A program made the translations under genes and the position numbers. Source: Streptomyces olivochromogenes (GTDB lineage: Bacteria > Actinomycetota > Actinomycetes > Streptomycetales > Streptomycetaceae). From it: DNA of 64,000 nt. Every line of letters starts with the position of its first letter. Position 1 is the first letter of the stretch. The notes under the pieces are model-generated. The model was not told the origin of the DNA, did no database searches, and was given only the letters and a program-made list of their open reading frames with translations. Below are positions 17,752 through 27,290 of the stretch, piece by piece. Where the stretch lies: the NCBI RefSeq assembly GCF_001514115.1, contig NZ_KQ948451.1, positions 727,308 through 791,307 on the forward strand, in the 5' to 3' direction.

Positions 17752-18777
17752 TCAGTGGACCATCGCCTCCACCAGCACACTCCCCGAGGTCCGGGCCACG
17801 AGGAACGACTCCCCCTTCACGGCCTTGGCGTCCAGGGTGATCCGGTGTCTGCCCGCCTCCAGAATCCCGTCGAAGACCTCCTGTGTATGCGTGCGGTACA
17901 ACCGGTCGAGGCGGTACGCGGTGATCTGGACCCGACAGGTGGAGGTGACCTCGATGCCCGCCTCGCCGTCGGCGGCGACCAGGCGGGTGAGGCGGCGCAG
18001 CTCGTGGGGACTGCGGTCCAGGGCGTGCTCGATCTGCGCGACGAGGAGCGGGACGATCGGAGCCAGTCCGTCGACGTGGGCGACCTCGACCCCGGCCCGC
18101 TCGAAGGACCGCCGTACGGCCGCGCGCTCCTGTTCGCCGATGGCGCGCCCGAAGGCCACCGCGCCGTACCCGCGGAGTTCCTCGGCCGGGACGTCGGTGG
18201 CGTCGCGGGTGATGTCGGCGCCGATGCCGATGGAGCGCAGGGCGGCGGCGAGCTTGGCGAGCACGGCGACCCGGGCGCCGATGAGCAGGACCCGGCGGCG
18301 CGCCCCGGGGTCGCCGAGGAGCAGCGAGTTCAGGGCGCTGCGGTACTCGGCGCCCTGGAAGCGGAACGGCCCTATCCCGTGATAGCCGTTGAGTTCCAGA
18401 TCGGCGTGTTCGCCGGTCTGCCAGGCGAAGTCGCGCCACACGTAGTCGTCGCAGGAGTCGTCCTTCTCGATGACGGCGGTCACGGCACCGCATTCGATGC
18501 CCTCGCACTCGGGACAGCCGTAGATCACGTAGCGGCCGTCGTCGAGCGGCGCCTCGGCCTCCAGGAGGAGGCTTCGGACCTGGGCGGTGAAGATGGCGGG
18601 TGGTACGTCGGAGGCGAGCGGGGACACCGCGTCGAGGTCGGAGAGCTGGTACAGCAGCGGGCGGCCGTCGACGATGAAGTCGACGAAGTCCCGGTGCACT
18701 TGGTAGTCACCGTTGGCGAGGACTCCACCGGCACGCATCGCCGGTGCCAGGCCGAAGGTCGCGTACTCGGCAGACAT
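17752..18777 (-). CDS. Conserved actinobacterial protein of unknown function (often called oxidoreductase)
   Basis: A 341-residue protein without a family I can name securely. The N-terminal half (YATFGLAPAMRAGG, YIIDGRPL-like VDFIVDGRPLLYQLSD) contains YVIYGCPECEGIECGAVTAVIE, a Cys-rich CxxCxxxxC cluster that could bind metal. After residue ~170, RRVLLIGARVAVLAKLAAALRSIG resembles the start of a Rossmann strand-helix unit, explaining the oxidoreductase label. The C-terminus is beta-rich. It is divergent from the D-amino-acid oxidase with 66 bases between; the shared region could co-regulate them. Confidence 0.7.
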   Translation of the reverse strand: MSAEYATFGLAPAMRAGGVLANGDYQVHRDFVDFIVDGRPLLYQLSDLDAVSPLASDVPPAIFTAQVRSLLLEAEAPLDDGRYVIYGCPECEGIECGAVTAVIEKDDSCDDYVWRDFAWQTGEHADLELNGYHGIGPFRFQGAEYRSALNSLLLGDPGARRRVLLIGARVAVLAKLAAALRSIGIGADITRDATDVPAEELRGYGAVAFGRAIGEQERAAVRRSFERAGVEVAHVDGLAPIVPLLVAQIEHALDRSPHELRRLTRLVAADGEAGIEVTSTCRVQITAYRLDRLYRTHTQEVFDGILEAGRHRITLDAKAVKGESFLVARTSGSVLVEAMVH

Positions 18778-18843
18778 GCTGTGAGTATCCCCAGACTGGG
18801 AGTGATGTGAGCACGGCATGACATATTCCGCTAACGTCCCGGC

Positions 18844-19818
18844 ATGGACAACGCGCGCAGCGATGACGTGATCGTGGTCGGAAGCGGTGTCGTCGGGTTG
18901 ACGACGGCGCTCGTCCTGGCCGAGCGCGGCCGGCGGGTACGGGTGTGGGCGCGGGAGTCCGGCGAGCTGACCACCTCGGCCGTTGCCGGCGCGCTGTGGT
19001 GGCCGTACCGCATCCGGCCGAAGGCGCTCGCGGGCGAATGGGCCCTGCAATCACTCTCCGTGTACGAGGAGTTGGCGGCCCGGCCCCGGGAAACGGGCGT
19101 ACGCGTGGTCGAGGGCGTACAGGGCGAGACACGACTGGACGCGCTGGAGCCGTGGGCCGCCCGGGTGCCCGGGCTGCGCGCGGCGACGGTCGAGGAGTAC
19201 GCGGGTACGGGGCTGTGGGCGCGGCTGCCGCTGATCGACATGCCGGTGCATCTGCGCTGGCTGCGCGAGCGGTTTCTGCGGGCGGGCGGGACGATCGAGA
19301 CACGGACGGTGACGGATCTCGCGGAGGTCGAGGCGCCGGTCGTCGTCAACTGCACGGGCCTTGGCGCCCACACGCTCGTACCGGATCCGTCCGTACGGCC
19401 CGTGCGCGGGCAGCTCGTGATCGTGGAGAACCCCGGGGTCCATACCTGGCTCGTGTCGACGGACTCGGACGCCGGGACGACCACCTATGTCTTCCCGCAC
19501 CCGGACCGGCTCGTGCTGGGTGGCACGACCGACGACGATGACTGGTCGCTCACGCCGGATCCGGCGGCGGCCGAGGCGATCGTCGAACGGTGTGTGGCGC
19601 TGCGGCCGGAGATCGCCGGGGCGCGCGTGCTGGGCCATCGGGTGGGGCTGCGGCCGGTGCGCGACACGGTCCGGCTGGAGCGTGAAGTACTGCCCGACGG
19701 GCGGGTGTTGGTGCACCACTACGGCCATGGCGGCGCGGGCGTCACGGTGGCCTGGGGCTGTGCGCGGGAGGCGGCCGGGCTCGCGCTGGGCGAGGAACCG
19801 GCCGCCGTGCGCCCTTGA
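18844..19818 (+). CDS. FAD-dependent oxidoreductase, D-amino-acid oxidase type
   Basis: A 324-residue flavoprotein. DVIVVGSGVVGLTTALVLAERG is the FAD dinucleotide-binding motif; VAGALWWPYRI, VNCTGLGAHTL, RPVRGQLVIVENPG and VHHYGHGGAGVTVAWGCA match D-amino-acid oxidase, with the C-terminal HHYGHGGxG binding FAD. It would deaminate D-amino acids oxidatively to keto acids and H2O2. Length is close to eukaryotic DAO (~340). It is convergent with the secreted Xaa-Pro peptidase, 14 bases between stops. Confidence 0.9.
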   Translation: MDNARSDDVIVVGSGVVGLTTALVLAERGRRVRVWARESGELTTSAVAGALWWPYRIRPKALAGEWALQSLSVYEELAARPRETGVRVVEGVQGETRLDALEPWAARVPGLRAATVEEYAGTGLWARLPLIDMPVHLRWLRERFLRAGGTIETRTVTDLAEVEAPVVVNCTGLGAHTLVPDPSVRPVRGQLVIVENPGVHTWLVSTDSDAGTTTYVFPHPDRLVLGGTTDDDDWSLTPDPAAAEAIVERCVALRPEIAGARVLGHRVGLRPVRDTVRLEREVLPDGRVLVHHYGHGGAGVTVAWGCAREAAGLALGEEPAAVRP

Positions 19819-19832
19819 AGGGGGTCAGTGGA

Positions 19833-21794
19833 TCAGCGGGTCTCCCCCGGGACCCGGAGGGCACTGCTCGGATCGCGTACGCCGTCGAGGCCGGCCGTGC
19901 TCGCGGCGGCGGCGGAGCCCGCCGTCGCCCTGGCGAAGGCCTTGGCGCCGCCGACGAACGGCACGCGGGCCGACGTACGGGACAGGTCCAGCGTGAGGGT
20001 CGGAGTGGTCGACGGGGGGTCGATGAGGTCCTTGTCGGTGCCCGCGACGATCAGGGCGAGCCGGTGGCCCGCCGGGACGACGTGGTCGGTGGCGGCCAGG
20101 TCGAGCGTGATCGTGTACGCCTTGCCCGGGGTGAGCGGGACGCCCTTGAGGTCGGAGGCGTAGTTGCCGAGGTCGGCCCAGCCGCGGCTGAGGACCGTGG
20201 CGGCCACGTCGGTCTTCTTCGCCTGGGTGACCTTGTAGCAGGAGCTGTCGCCGGTCGTGCTCGGACCCCAGCAGGTGCGGTCGGTGAGGGTGGTGATGCC
20301 CTCGCCGCCGTCGGCGTAGTCGCGGATGGTGTCCGGGCCCAGGTCGACCAGGACCGCGGAGAGGTGGGCGGTCGAGGTGGTCGGCGTGGCGGTGACGGTC
20401 ACCTTGGAGGAGCCGGACAGACGCAGGTCCTGGGTCAGCGGCTTGGTGACGAACCCGGCCTTCTCGGGGGTGGACCGGTCGATGTGCGCGGCCCAGTCGG
20501 TCTCGCTCAGCTTCGGGTCGTCGGTGAAGGCCTCGGTTCCGGAGCCCGTACGCAGGCCGAGGGTGCCGACGCCCGTCTGGGTGCCGGTGCCGGGGCGCAG
20601 TGTCGTCGTCTGCGTCCCGCGGGGCGGCCAGACGCCGGCGGTGGCCCACTGGTCGGGGTGGCGCTCGATGTCGGCCATGGGCTCGTCGTCGATGCCGTTG
20701 TCGTAGCCGAGGAGTTCGTGGTCGAACCAGCGGTGCAGGGTGTCGACCCACGCGGCGCGGCGGAAGTCGAAGGGGTCGACGTGTCCGGTCTGGGAGAGCC
20801 AGATCTTGCGCTCGACGCCGTTCTTGGCGAGGGCACTCCACCACTGGCCGAAGTTCTTGGTGCGGACGTTGAGGTCCTGCATACCGTGCACCAGGAAGAC
20901 GCTCGCCCTGACCTTGCTCGCGTCCTTCACGTAGTCGCGCTCGGTCCAGAACTTGGTCCAGTCACCGGTGCGCGGGGCCCCGTCGACGATCTTCTGCTGC
21001 ACGGCGGCGCACTTGGCGGTGGCCTCGGGGCTGTCGACGTAGCCGGAGAGCCAGTCCGGGCCCGAGTCGTAGAGCGGGGCGCCCTTGGCGAAGTAGTAGT
21101 CGTACCAGGAGGAGATGGCGCTGATCGGCACGATGGTCTTCAGGCCCTTGACGCCGGTCGCGGCCACACCGTTGGCGATGGTGCCGTCCCAGCTCTTGCC
21201 GATCATGCCGGTTCTGCCGTTGGTCCAGGTCGCCTTGGCCCGGTCCGCGCCGGTGCGCGTCGTGTAGCCCTTGGCCCGGCCGTTGAGCCAGTCGACCACG
21301 GCCTTCGCGGACTGGATGTCGGAGCGGCCGCCGACGTCCACACAGCCGTCGGAGCGATTGGTTCCGGCCAGGTCGACGCCGACGAAGGCGTAGCCGCGCG
21401 GCACGAAGTAGTTGTCGTAGAACAGCGGCATCTGGACGACGTCGCCGTTCGCGTCGTACGTCTTGAGCTGGCTCTCGTTGCCGCGCCCGCAGCAGGAGTA
21501 GTACGGGCTGGCGTCCATGATCACGGGAACCTTGCGGCCCTGCTGGGCGAGTTCGCGAGGCCGGACGATGTCGACGGCGACGCGGTCGGTCTTCCCGTCG
21601 CCGTCGCCGTCGAGGCCGGTGTCCACCCAGACGGATTCACGGATCGCGTTCTCGTACGAGTAGACCGGGGTGCTCTCCCGGGGCACGCCGTGTGCGGCGG
21701 CGGGGGCGAGGAAGACGGCCACCAGGGCGGCGGTGGCCGCCGTCGCGAGCGATCTCCAGGTCGTGAAGCGCATACGGCGCGCTGGTTTCGGCAT
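19833..21794 (-). CDS. Secreted Xaa-Pro dipeptidyl-peptidase (family S15)
   Basis: A 653-residue serine peptidase cutting N-terminal X-Pro dipeptides. A signal peptide covers the first ~36 residues (RR at 6-7, hydrophobic core ATAATAALVAVFLAP, cleavage near AAAHG). The catalytic Ser is in IGKSWDGTIANG (GxSxxG), the Asp region is VRASVFLVHGMQDLNV, and the His is in QTGHVDPF. The C-terminal ~200 residues form the beta-rich jellyroll X-Pro domain. An alternative start, ATG 21773, would drop the first seven residues. Probably extracellular peptide nutrition together with the M1 peptidase divergent from it. Confidence 0.9.
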   Translation of the reverse strand: MPKPARRMRFTTWRSLATAATAALVAVFLAPAAAHGVPRESTPVYSYENAIRESVWVDTGLDGDGDGKTDRVAVDIVRPRELAQQGRKVPVIMDASPYYSCCGRGNESQLKTYDANGDVVQMPLFYDNYFVPRGYAFVGVDLAGTNRSDGCVDVGGRSDIQSAKAVVDWLNGRAKGYTTRTGADRAKATWTNGRTGMIGKSWDGTIANGVAATGVKGLKTIVPISAISSWYDYYFAKGAPLYDSGPDWLSGYVDSPEATAKCAAVQQKIVDGAPRTGDWTKFWTERDYVKDASKVRASVFLVHGMQDLNVRTKNFGQWWSALAKNGVERKIWLSQTGHVDPFDFRRAAWVDTLHRWFDHELLGYDNGIDDEPMADIERHPDQWATAGVWPPRGTQTTTLRPGTGTQTGVGTLGLRTGSGTEAFTDDPKLSETDWAAHIDRSTPEKAGFVTKPLTQDLRLSGSSKVTVTATPTTSTAHLSAVLVDLGPDTIRDYADGGEGITTLTDRTCWGPSTTGDSSCYKVTQAKKTDVAATVLSRGWADLGNYASDLKGVPLTPGKAYTITLDLAATDHVVPAGHRLALIVAGTDKDLIDPPSTTPTLTLDLSRTSARVPFVGGAKAFARATAGSAAAASTAGLDGVRDPSSALRVPGETR

Positions 21795-21974
21795 GCGCGG
21801 AAGGTACCCCGGTCAACTCCGGTGCAAAAGAGGGTCCGTGGAGGCAGCCGGGTCCGAATCGGTCATGTCGGCCGAATGGCGATCGTGTGACAGGAGGGGC
21901 GATGGACAGGGTGACGGCACCGGGAGTCAATAGGCTCCGAACCGTCCTCGTTCCCCCACGACTTGGAGCTCTTC

Positions 21975-23474
21975 GTGCACCGCAGACTCATCGCCCCGGG
22001 CGCGCTCGCCGCCTCCCTGCTGCTGGCGATCCCGGCATCGGCGGCGGACTACACCCCCGGGGCGCCCGGTATCGGCGACCCCTACTACCCGGCCTACGGC
22101 AACGGCGGATACGACGTCTCGCACTACGACCTGCGGCTCCAGTACCAGCCGGCCACCGACGAGTTGCAGGGAACGGCGACCCTCCTGGCCACCACCACGC
22201 AGGACCTCTCACGCTTCGACCTCGACTTCCTGCTCGACGTGAGCGAGGTGCGGGTCAACGGGGCGAAGGCCTCCTTCACCACCTCGGGCCAGCACGAGCT
22301 GGAGATCACCCCGGCGACTCCGCTACCCAAGGGCACGCCCGTCACGGTCGTCGTCCGTTACAGCGGGGTGCCCTCGACGAAGAGCGCGTACGGCTTCTCG
22401 ACCTGGCACCGCACTCCGGACGGGGCCGTCGCGGCGGACGAGCCCGAGTCGGCCTGGTGGTGGTTCCCCAGCAACGACCATCCGAGCGACAAGGCCACGT
22501 ACGACGTCTCGGTGGCCGTGCCGGACGGTACGCAGGCGATCTCCAACGGCACGCTCCAGTCCACGAGTTCACGGCTCGGCTGGACCCGCTACAACTGGCG
22601 GTCCAACAAGCCACAGGCGACCTATCTCGCCACACTCGCCATCGGAAAGTTCGACATCACGACGGGCACGACGGCCGGCGGCGTCCCGGTCGTCAACGCG
22701 TACAGCAAGGACCTCGGCGACAACGACGGGGCCGCGCGGGCGAGCGTCGAGCGGACCGGGGAGATCGTCGACTGGCTGACCGGCTACTTCGGCCCGTACC
22801 CCTTCAGCTCGGTGGGCGGATACGTGCCGAACACCACCACCGGGTACGCGCTGGAGACCCAGACCCGCGTCTACTACAGCCCCCGGCAGTTCGCGAACGG
22901 CTCCAACACCTCGGTGGTCGTCCATGAGCTGGCGCACCAGTGGTACGGCGACGACGTGTCCCTGAAGGGCTGGAAGGACATCTGGATCAACGAGGGCTTC
23001 GCGCGGTACGCGCAGTGGCTGTGGTCCGAGCACGAGGGCGAGGGGACGGCGCAGGAGCTCGCGGACTACGTGTACGCCTTGCATCCGGCGGACGACGCCT
23101 TCTGGAAGGTCGCGCCGGGTGACCCCGGTCCGGACAACCAGTTCGACACCGCGGTCTACGACCGGGGGGCGGTGGCGGTGCAGGCGCTGCGCAACGAGGT
23201 CGGGGACGACACGTTCTTCGCCATCCTGAAGGGGTGGCCGCGGGAGCACGCGTACGGGAACGCGTCGGTCGGGGACTTCCAGAAGTACGCGGAGAAGGTG
23301 TCGGGCAAGTCGCTCGCCACGCTCTTCGACACCTGGCTGTTCGAGCCGTCGAAGCCGGCGACGGCCGCGGCGCGGGGTGCGTCGATCGCGGTGGCTCCGG
23401 CCACGGCTGGGGCTCCGGCGCGACCCCGGTCGTGGAAGAAGATCGCGGCGACCGATTCCGTCCACTCCGGCTGA
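21975..23474 (+). CDS. Secreted M1-family metallopeptidase (short form)
   Basis: A 499-residue zinc aminopeptidase-like protein. The signal peptide is MHRRLIAPGALAASLLLA-type, ending near SAADY. The zinc site HELAHQ (H317, E318, H321) with Glu340 in WINEGFA gives HExxH-x18-E; the exopeptidase-type upstream element reads TTTGYALETQT rather than GAMEN. It is much shorter than full M1 enzymes (~850) and lacks the C-terminal helical domain. GTG 21975 has GGAG six bases upstream; TTG 21963 adds four residues. Its C-terminus is Ala/Pro-rich. Confidence 0.9.
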   Translation: MHRRLIAPGALAASLLLAIPASAADYTPGAPGIGDPYYPAYGNGGYDVSHYDLRLQYQPATDELQGTATLLATTTQDLSRFDLDFLLDVSEVRVNGAKASFTTSGQHELEITPATPLPKGTPVTVVVRYSGVPSTKSAYGFSTWHRTPDGAVAADEPESAWWWFPSNDHPSDKATYDVSVAVPDGTQAISNGTLQSTSSRLGWTRYNWRSNKPQATYLATLAIGKFDITTGTTAGGVPVVNAYSKDLGDNDGAARASVERTGEIVDWLTGYFGPYPFSSVGGYVPNTTTGYALETQTRVYYSPRQFANGSNTSVVVHELAHQWYGDDVSLKGWKDIWINEGFARYAQWLWSEHEGEGTAQELADYVYALHPADDAFWKVAPGDPGPDNQFDTAVYDRGAVAVQALRNEVGDDTFFAILKGWPREHAYGNASVGDFQKYAEKVSGKSLATLFDTWLFEPSKPATAAARGASIAVAPATAGAPARPRSWKKIAATDSVHSG

Positions 23475-23507
23475 ACCGGTAGCCCGGGTCCCTGAGCGGG
23501 GCCCTCG

Positions 23508-23550
23508 CCCACTCGCCCGTCCCTCTCCCTTTCAGGGGCGGGCGAGTGGG
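23508..23550. terminator. 17-bp stem-loop between convergent genes
   Basis: CCCACTCGCCCGTCCCT (23508-23524) pairs through its length with AGGGGCGGGCGAGTGGG (23534-23550), with one G-T pair and a 9-base loop. It sits between the M1 peptidase and the convergent ATP-synthase-b-like gene and can serve both strands. Confidence 0.85.
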
Positions 23551-23569
23551 GGCCGTTCACGTACGGGCG

Positions 23570-24046
23570 TCAGTTGCCCTGCTCCACCGGGGCCGCGATC
23601 CGCTCGCCCACGATGCGGCTCGCCAGCTCCGAGGCCAACTCCGACACGGACATGCGGAGTTCGGCGTCGGCCGCCGCGCACTCGGACTCGATGCGGGCGC
23701 GACCGTCGGCCACCACGGCGTCACGTTCACGCTGCCCGTCCGCGCGGGCCTCGGCGATCAGGGCGGAGCCCTGTTCGAGGGCCTGCTGGCGGATGCGGGC
23801 GGCTTCGTGGCGGGCCTCGGCCAACAGGGCCTCGGTTCCGAGACGCTCACTCTCGGCGCGGGCACGCACGGCTTCGGCGCGCTCCTTGGCGCCGTTGATC
23901 GCGTCGTCCCGCAGTTCGAGCGCCCGGTTCATCCGCGGGAGCACGCGGGCGACGAGCACGTAGATGAAGGCGAACAGCGCCAGGGCGTAGCCCAGGTCCT
24001 GAACCTTCGGGTTGAGTGGACCTATCGGGTAGGGGATGAGTTCCAT
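23570..24046 (-). CDS. Orphan ATP synthase subunit b-like protein
   Basis: A 158-residue protein with one N-terminal membrane segment (DLGYALALFAFIYVLVARVLP) followed by a long charged coiled coil. The coiled coil keeps the AtpF-like pattern LLAEARHEAARIRQQALEQGSALIAEARADGQRERDAVVADG and ends with ELASRIVGERI, where the true b subunit continues into its delta-binding tail. No other atp genes are near; the real atp operon lies elsewhere in Streptomyces. It may be a decoy or alternative stator, or may have become an unrelated membrane coiled coil. Its 5' neighbour on the same strand is the macrodomain gene. Confidence 0.8.
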   Translation of the reverse strand: MELIPYPIGPLNPKVQDLGYALALFAFIYVLVARVLPRMNRALELRDDAINGAKERAEAVRARAESERLGTEALLAEARHEAARIRQQALEQGSALIAEARADGQRERDAVVADGRARIESECAAADAELRMSVSELASELASRIVGERIAAPVEQGN

Positions 24047-24192
24047 GGCCGTGACTTACCCGCTCATGCGTGCGAACCAACGCGCATCTGCGCCAGAGTT
24101 GACCGAAAACAGCCCCTCCGGCCGACCCCTCTGACCGACCGCGCTGGTCCGCCATCGGCGCGAGAAGGCGCGCGCCCAGCCTTGGGCCCCGC

Positions 24193-24672
24193 TCACTCTC
24201 CGTGGTCGTACACCGTCACCGCCACCCCCCGCTCCACCAGCCGTCGCATGATGAGCGGCTCCACCCGGGACCAGTTGCCACCGGCCAGACCGCAGCCGAT
24301 GCGGGGCATGTGGACGGACGCGTCGAGTTCGGCGGCCTTGGTCGCCAGGTGGGCGAGGCCCGTGTCGATCGCCTCGTAGCGGACGGGGACCCCCTTGCTG
24401 CCCGTCCTGATGCCCCGCTGGCCTATCAGGTTCGCCACCCACACGTACTTCTCGACCTGGACGAACTGGGTCGCGCCCAGTCCGAAGTCGTTGTGCGCCC
24501 GGTCCCGGTGCCATGCCCGGTACGCCGCCTCCGGCTCGGGCCAGCGGCGGGACAGGGCGAGGACGAAGCCCTTCCCCCAGCCCCCGATGTCATTGCAGAC
24601 ATGGGCGATCAGCTTGACGCCCTTGACCGACGGAGCGGTGGCGTCACCCCGGACATACGTGATCTCCGACAT
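24193..24672 (-). CDS. Macrodomain ADP-ribosyl hydrolase, SCO6735-type
   Basis: A 159-residue single macrodomain. ITYVRGDATAP is the first strand and loop contacting ADP-ribose; LIAHVCNDIGGWGKGFVLALSRRWPEPEAAY, HMPRIGCGLAGGNW and VTVYDH are the other binding elements, resembling the ALC1/TARG1-like group. The S. coelicolor orthologue SCO6735 is known to hydrolyse ADP-ribose from proteins, and its loss was reported to increase antibiotic production; that is recalled knowledge. It would act in the cytoplasm on ADP-ribosylated proteins. ATG 24672 is clear. It follows the amino-acid permease on the same strand. Confidence 0.9.
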   Translation of the reverse strand: MSEITYVRGDATAPSVKGVKLIAHVCNDIGGWGKGFVLALSRRWPEPEAAYRAWHRDRAHNDFGLGATQFVQVEKYVWVANLIGQRGIRTGSKGVPVRYEAIDTGLAHLATKAAELDASVHMPRIGCGLAGGNWSRVEPLIMRRLVERGVAVTVYDHGE

Positions 24673-24715
24673 GACGCCACCGTAGGCGCCGCCACTGACA
24701 ACAGCGTCCGACCTG

Positions 24716-26182
24716 CTACTTCGTCAGCTCGCTCAGTTCCTGGTCCGTGGTCTTCGAGACCCGGTGGCGGATCGCGAACCAGCCGCCGACCAGCAGGGCC
24801 GCGATCACCGGGATGAGGAGCAGGGTCTTGCGGCCGACCTCGGGGTCGTTGCCCATCAGGCCGAGCACGGCCAACAGGAAGGCGATGGTGACGATCTCGG
24901 TCACGGGGCTGCCGGGGAGCCGGAAGGACGGGCGGCTGACCAGGCCCTCCTTGGCGCGGCGGACGAACACCAGGTGACAGACCATGATGATCACCCAGGT
25001 GCTGATGATGCCCAGGGACGCCACGTTCAGGACGATCTCGAAGGCCTGGCTGGGCATGAGGTAGTTCAGGCCGACGCCGAGCACACACACCGCGCAGGTG
25101 AGCAGAATGCCGCCGTACGGGACCTGGTTGCGGTTCATCTTCGCGGTGAACCGGGGCGCGGAGCCCGCCATCGCCATGGAGCGCAGGATGCGGCCGGTGG
25201 AGTACAGGCCGGAGTTCAGGGACGACATGGCCGCGGTGAGGACGACCAGGTTCATGACGTCACCGGCACCCTGGACGCCGATCTTCGACAGGACGGTGAC
25301 GAAGGGGCTCTCGTCGGCCGAGTAGACCGACCCGGGCAGCAGCAGCGCGAGCAGGACGACCGAGCCGACGTAGAACAGGCCCACACGCCACATGATCGAG
25401 TTCACCGCGCGCGGGACGACCTTCTCCGGCTCGGCGGTCTCGCCCGCGGCGACGCCGACCAGTTCCAGGGCCGCGTACGCGAAGATCACGCCCTGCATCA
25501 CCAGGACGACCGGCATGATCCCGTGCGGGAGCAGACCGCCGTGGTCCGTGATGACGCTCAGGCCGGGCTTCTGGCCGCCCACGTCGTGGTGCGTGGCCAG
25601 CAGGAAGATGCCGACCAGCATGAAGGAGACGAGGGTGGCGACCTTGACGATCGCGAACCAGAACTCCATCTCGCCGAAGATCTTCACCGAGATCAGGTTG
25701 ACGGCCAGGACCACCGCGAGGGCGATCAGCGCCAGCACCCACTGCGGGATGTCGGTGAAGAAGCTCCAGTAGTGCGTGTAGAGCGCGATCGCGGTGATGT
25801 CGGCGATACCGGTCGTCGACCAGTTGAGGAAGTACATCCACCCGGCGACGTACGCACCCTTCTCGCCGAGGAACTCGCGCGCGTACGACACGAAGGACCC
25901 GGAGGAGGGCCGGTAGAGGACCAGCTCGCCGAGCGCCCGCACGACGAAGAAGGCGAAGACTCCGCAGACGAGGTAGGCGATCGCCAGCGCGGGTCCCGCG
26001 TTGTGGAGGCGGCCGCCGGCGCCGAGGAAGAGCCCGGTGCCGATCGCGCCGCCGATGGCGATCATGTTGACGTGGCGGGCCTTGAGGTCCTTGCTGTAAC
26101 CGGCGTCGCCCGCGTCCGCGGGCGTGCGGGCCGCGTCGGTGCGGGATGCGGCCTTGGCCGTGTCTACGGCGTCCTTGCTCAC
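24716..26182 (-). CDS. Amino acid permease (APC superfamily)
   Basis: A 488-residue integral membrane transporter with about 12 hydrophobic segments. [22 protein letters not shown] is the consensus before TM1 of the AAT family; [33 protein letters not shown] is the TM6-TM7 motif, and [20 protein letters not shown] that of loop 8-9. Substrate is likely a neutral or amide amino acid or GABA, imported with protons. GTG 26182 fits family length; the frame continues upstream to 26335 with no similarity. The macrodomain gene follows 43 bases downstream of its stop. Confidence 0.92.
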   Translation of the reverse strand: MSKDAVDTAKAASRTDAARTPADAGDAGYSKDLKARHVNMIAIGGAIGTGLFLGAGGRLHNAGPALAIAYLVCGVFAFFVVRALGELVLYRPSSGSFVSYAREFLGEKGAYVAGWMYFLNWSTTGIADITAIALYTHYWSFFTDIPQWVLALIALAVVLAVNLISVKIFGEMEFWFAIVKVATLVSFMLVGIFLLATHHDVGGQKPGLSVITDHGGLLPHGIMPVVLVMQGVIFAYAALELVGVAAGETAEPEKVVPRAVNSIMWRVGLFYVGSVVLLALLLPGSVYSADESPFVTVLSKIGVQGAGDVMNLVVLTAAMSSLNSGLYSTGRILRSMAMAGSAPRFTAKMNRNQVPYGGILLTCAVCVLGVGLNYLMPSQAFEIVLNVASLGIISTWVIIMVCHLVFVRRAKEGLVSRPSFRLPGSPVTEIVTIAFLLAVLGLMGNDPEVGRKTLLLIPVIAALLVGGWFAIRHRVSKTTDQELSELTK

Positions 26183-26368
26183 GCGTGGATCTACTCTCTG
26201 GTGCGCCCACGCACCGAGTGCGCGGGTTTCCGGATGTGCCTCGGCCCGCACCGCCCCTGACGCGGCACAGACCAAGGAGCCACCTTCCCCGAGGGATCCC
26301 CGGGATGCGATGGCACAGCTCACACCGCGGAACATCTCACATGGTGATCAAAGGGTGCAGAACTCTTC

Positions 26369-26437
26369 GAGAGCGCTTTCACAGGACCGGTGAGACAGCA
26401 ATACTGTTGCACCTGATCGCTGCACCATCGCTGCACC
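26369..26437. promoter_or_regulatory. Operator-like elements upstream of the MerR gene
   Basis: Three elements precede the MerR start at 26460: GAGAGCGCTTTC (26369-26380), a near-palindrome; GCAA-TACTG-TTGC (26398-26410), an inverted repeat; and ATCGCTGCACC repeated exactly in tandem (26416-26426, 26427-26437). The region also lies upstream of the divergent permease. Confidence 0.5.
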
Positions 26438-26459
26438 ATCGAAGAGGCGAGGACCTGCC

Positions 26460-27239
26460 ATGACGACGGACACCGAGGAGCCGACGCTCACGGTCGACGA
26501 GCTGGCCGCACGCGCGGGCGTCACGGTCCGTACGGTCCGCTTCTACAGTTCCAAGGGGCTGCTCCCGCCGCCCGTGATCGGACCCCGCCGGGTGGGGCAC
26601 TACAGCCAGGAGCATCTGGCCCGGCTCGCGCTCATCGAGGAGCTGCAGCGCCAGGGCATGACGCTGGCCGCGATCGAGCGCCATCTTCAGCGGCTGCCGG
26701 CCGACCTGAGCGCCCAGGATCTCGCCCTTCACCGTGCCGTGGTCGCCTCCTGGGCGCCGGACGCGGCGGAGGACGTGACACGCGAGGAACTGGAACGGCG
26801 GGCCGGCCGCCCCCTGGGCGAGGAGGCCCTGGAGCGGCTGGTCGCGATGAACATCATCGAGCGGACCGAGGGCACATCCGGCAGCTTGGACGGCTCGGAC
26901 TCTCCGGACTCCCTGGCCTCCCCGGAGTCCCCGGAGTCCCTGGCCTCCTCGGACTCCTTCCGTGTGGACCCGGCGCTGCTGGCGCTCGGCGTCCAGCTCC
27001 TCGACGTACCGCTCGCGCACGAGTCGATCCTCGCCGCGCGCGGCGTCCTGCTGGAGCACTCCCGCGCGGCGGCACGCGAGCTGTCCGCGTTGCTGCGCGA
27101 GGCGGTGGGCGAGCACGAGTCGGTGGCGGCGGTGAAGTCCCTCTCGGCCCACATGCAGCCGCTGGTGGTGCAGGCGCTGCTGACCACGTTCCAGCGCTCG
27201 CTGAAGGCGGAGCTGCGGGAGTGGCTCAAGGAGTCCTGA
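26460..27239 (+). CDS. MerR-family transcriptional regulator
   Basis: A 259-residue regulator. Residues 10-80 are the winged HTH of the MerR family (LTVDELAARAGVTVRTVRFYSSKGLLPPP, HYSQEHLARLALIEELQRQGMTLAAIERHL). The middle (about 138-163) is a low-complexity Ser/Pro/Glu/Asp stretch (SDSPDSLASPESPESLAS), probably a flexible linker. The C-terminal ~95 residues form a helical effector domain without the metal-binding cysteines of MerR/CueR. It is convergent with the fadB-type gene, and such regulators in actinobacteria often control fatty-acid oxidation genes, so this is its likely target by context. Confidence 0.88.
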   Translation: MTTDTEEPTLTVDELAARAGVTVRTVRFYSSKGLLPPPVIGPRRVGHYSQEHLARLALIEELQRQGMTLAAIERHLQRLPADLSAQDLALHRAVVASWAPDAAEDVTREELERRAGRPLGEEALERLVAMNIIERTEGTSGSLDGSDSPDSLASPESPESLASSDSFRVDPALLALGVQLLDVPLAHESILAARGVLLEHSRAAARELSALLREAVGEHESVAAVKSLSAHMQPLVVQALLTTFQRSLKAELREWLKES

Positions 27240-27290
27240 GCCGCTGAGGACTCCTGGGCCACACCCGCACGCCTCCTGCTCGGCGATACG

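Noticed and set aside
15915..17840. 641-codon open frame antisense to the ABC-F gene at 16-17.6 kb
   Set aside because: Shadow of the ABC-F gene; no recognisable motif and no ribosome site.
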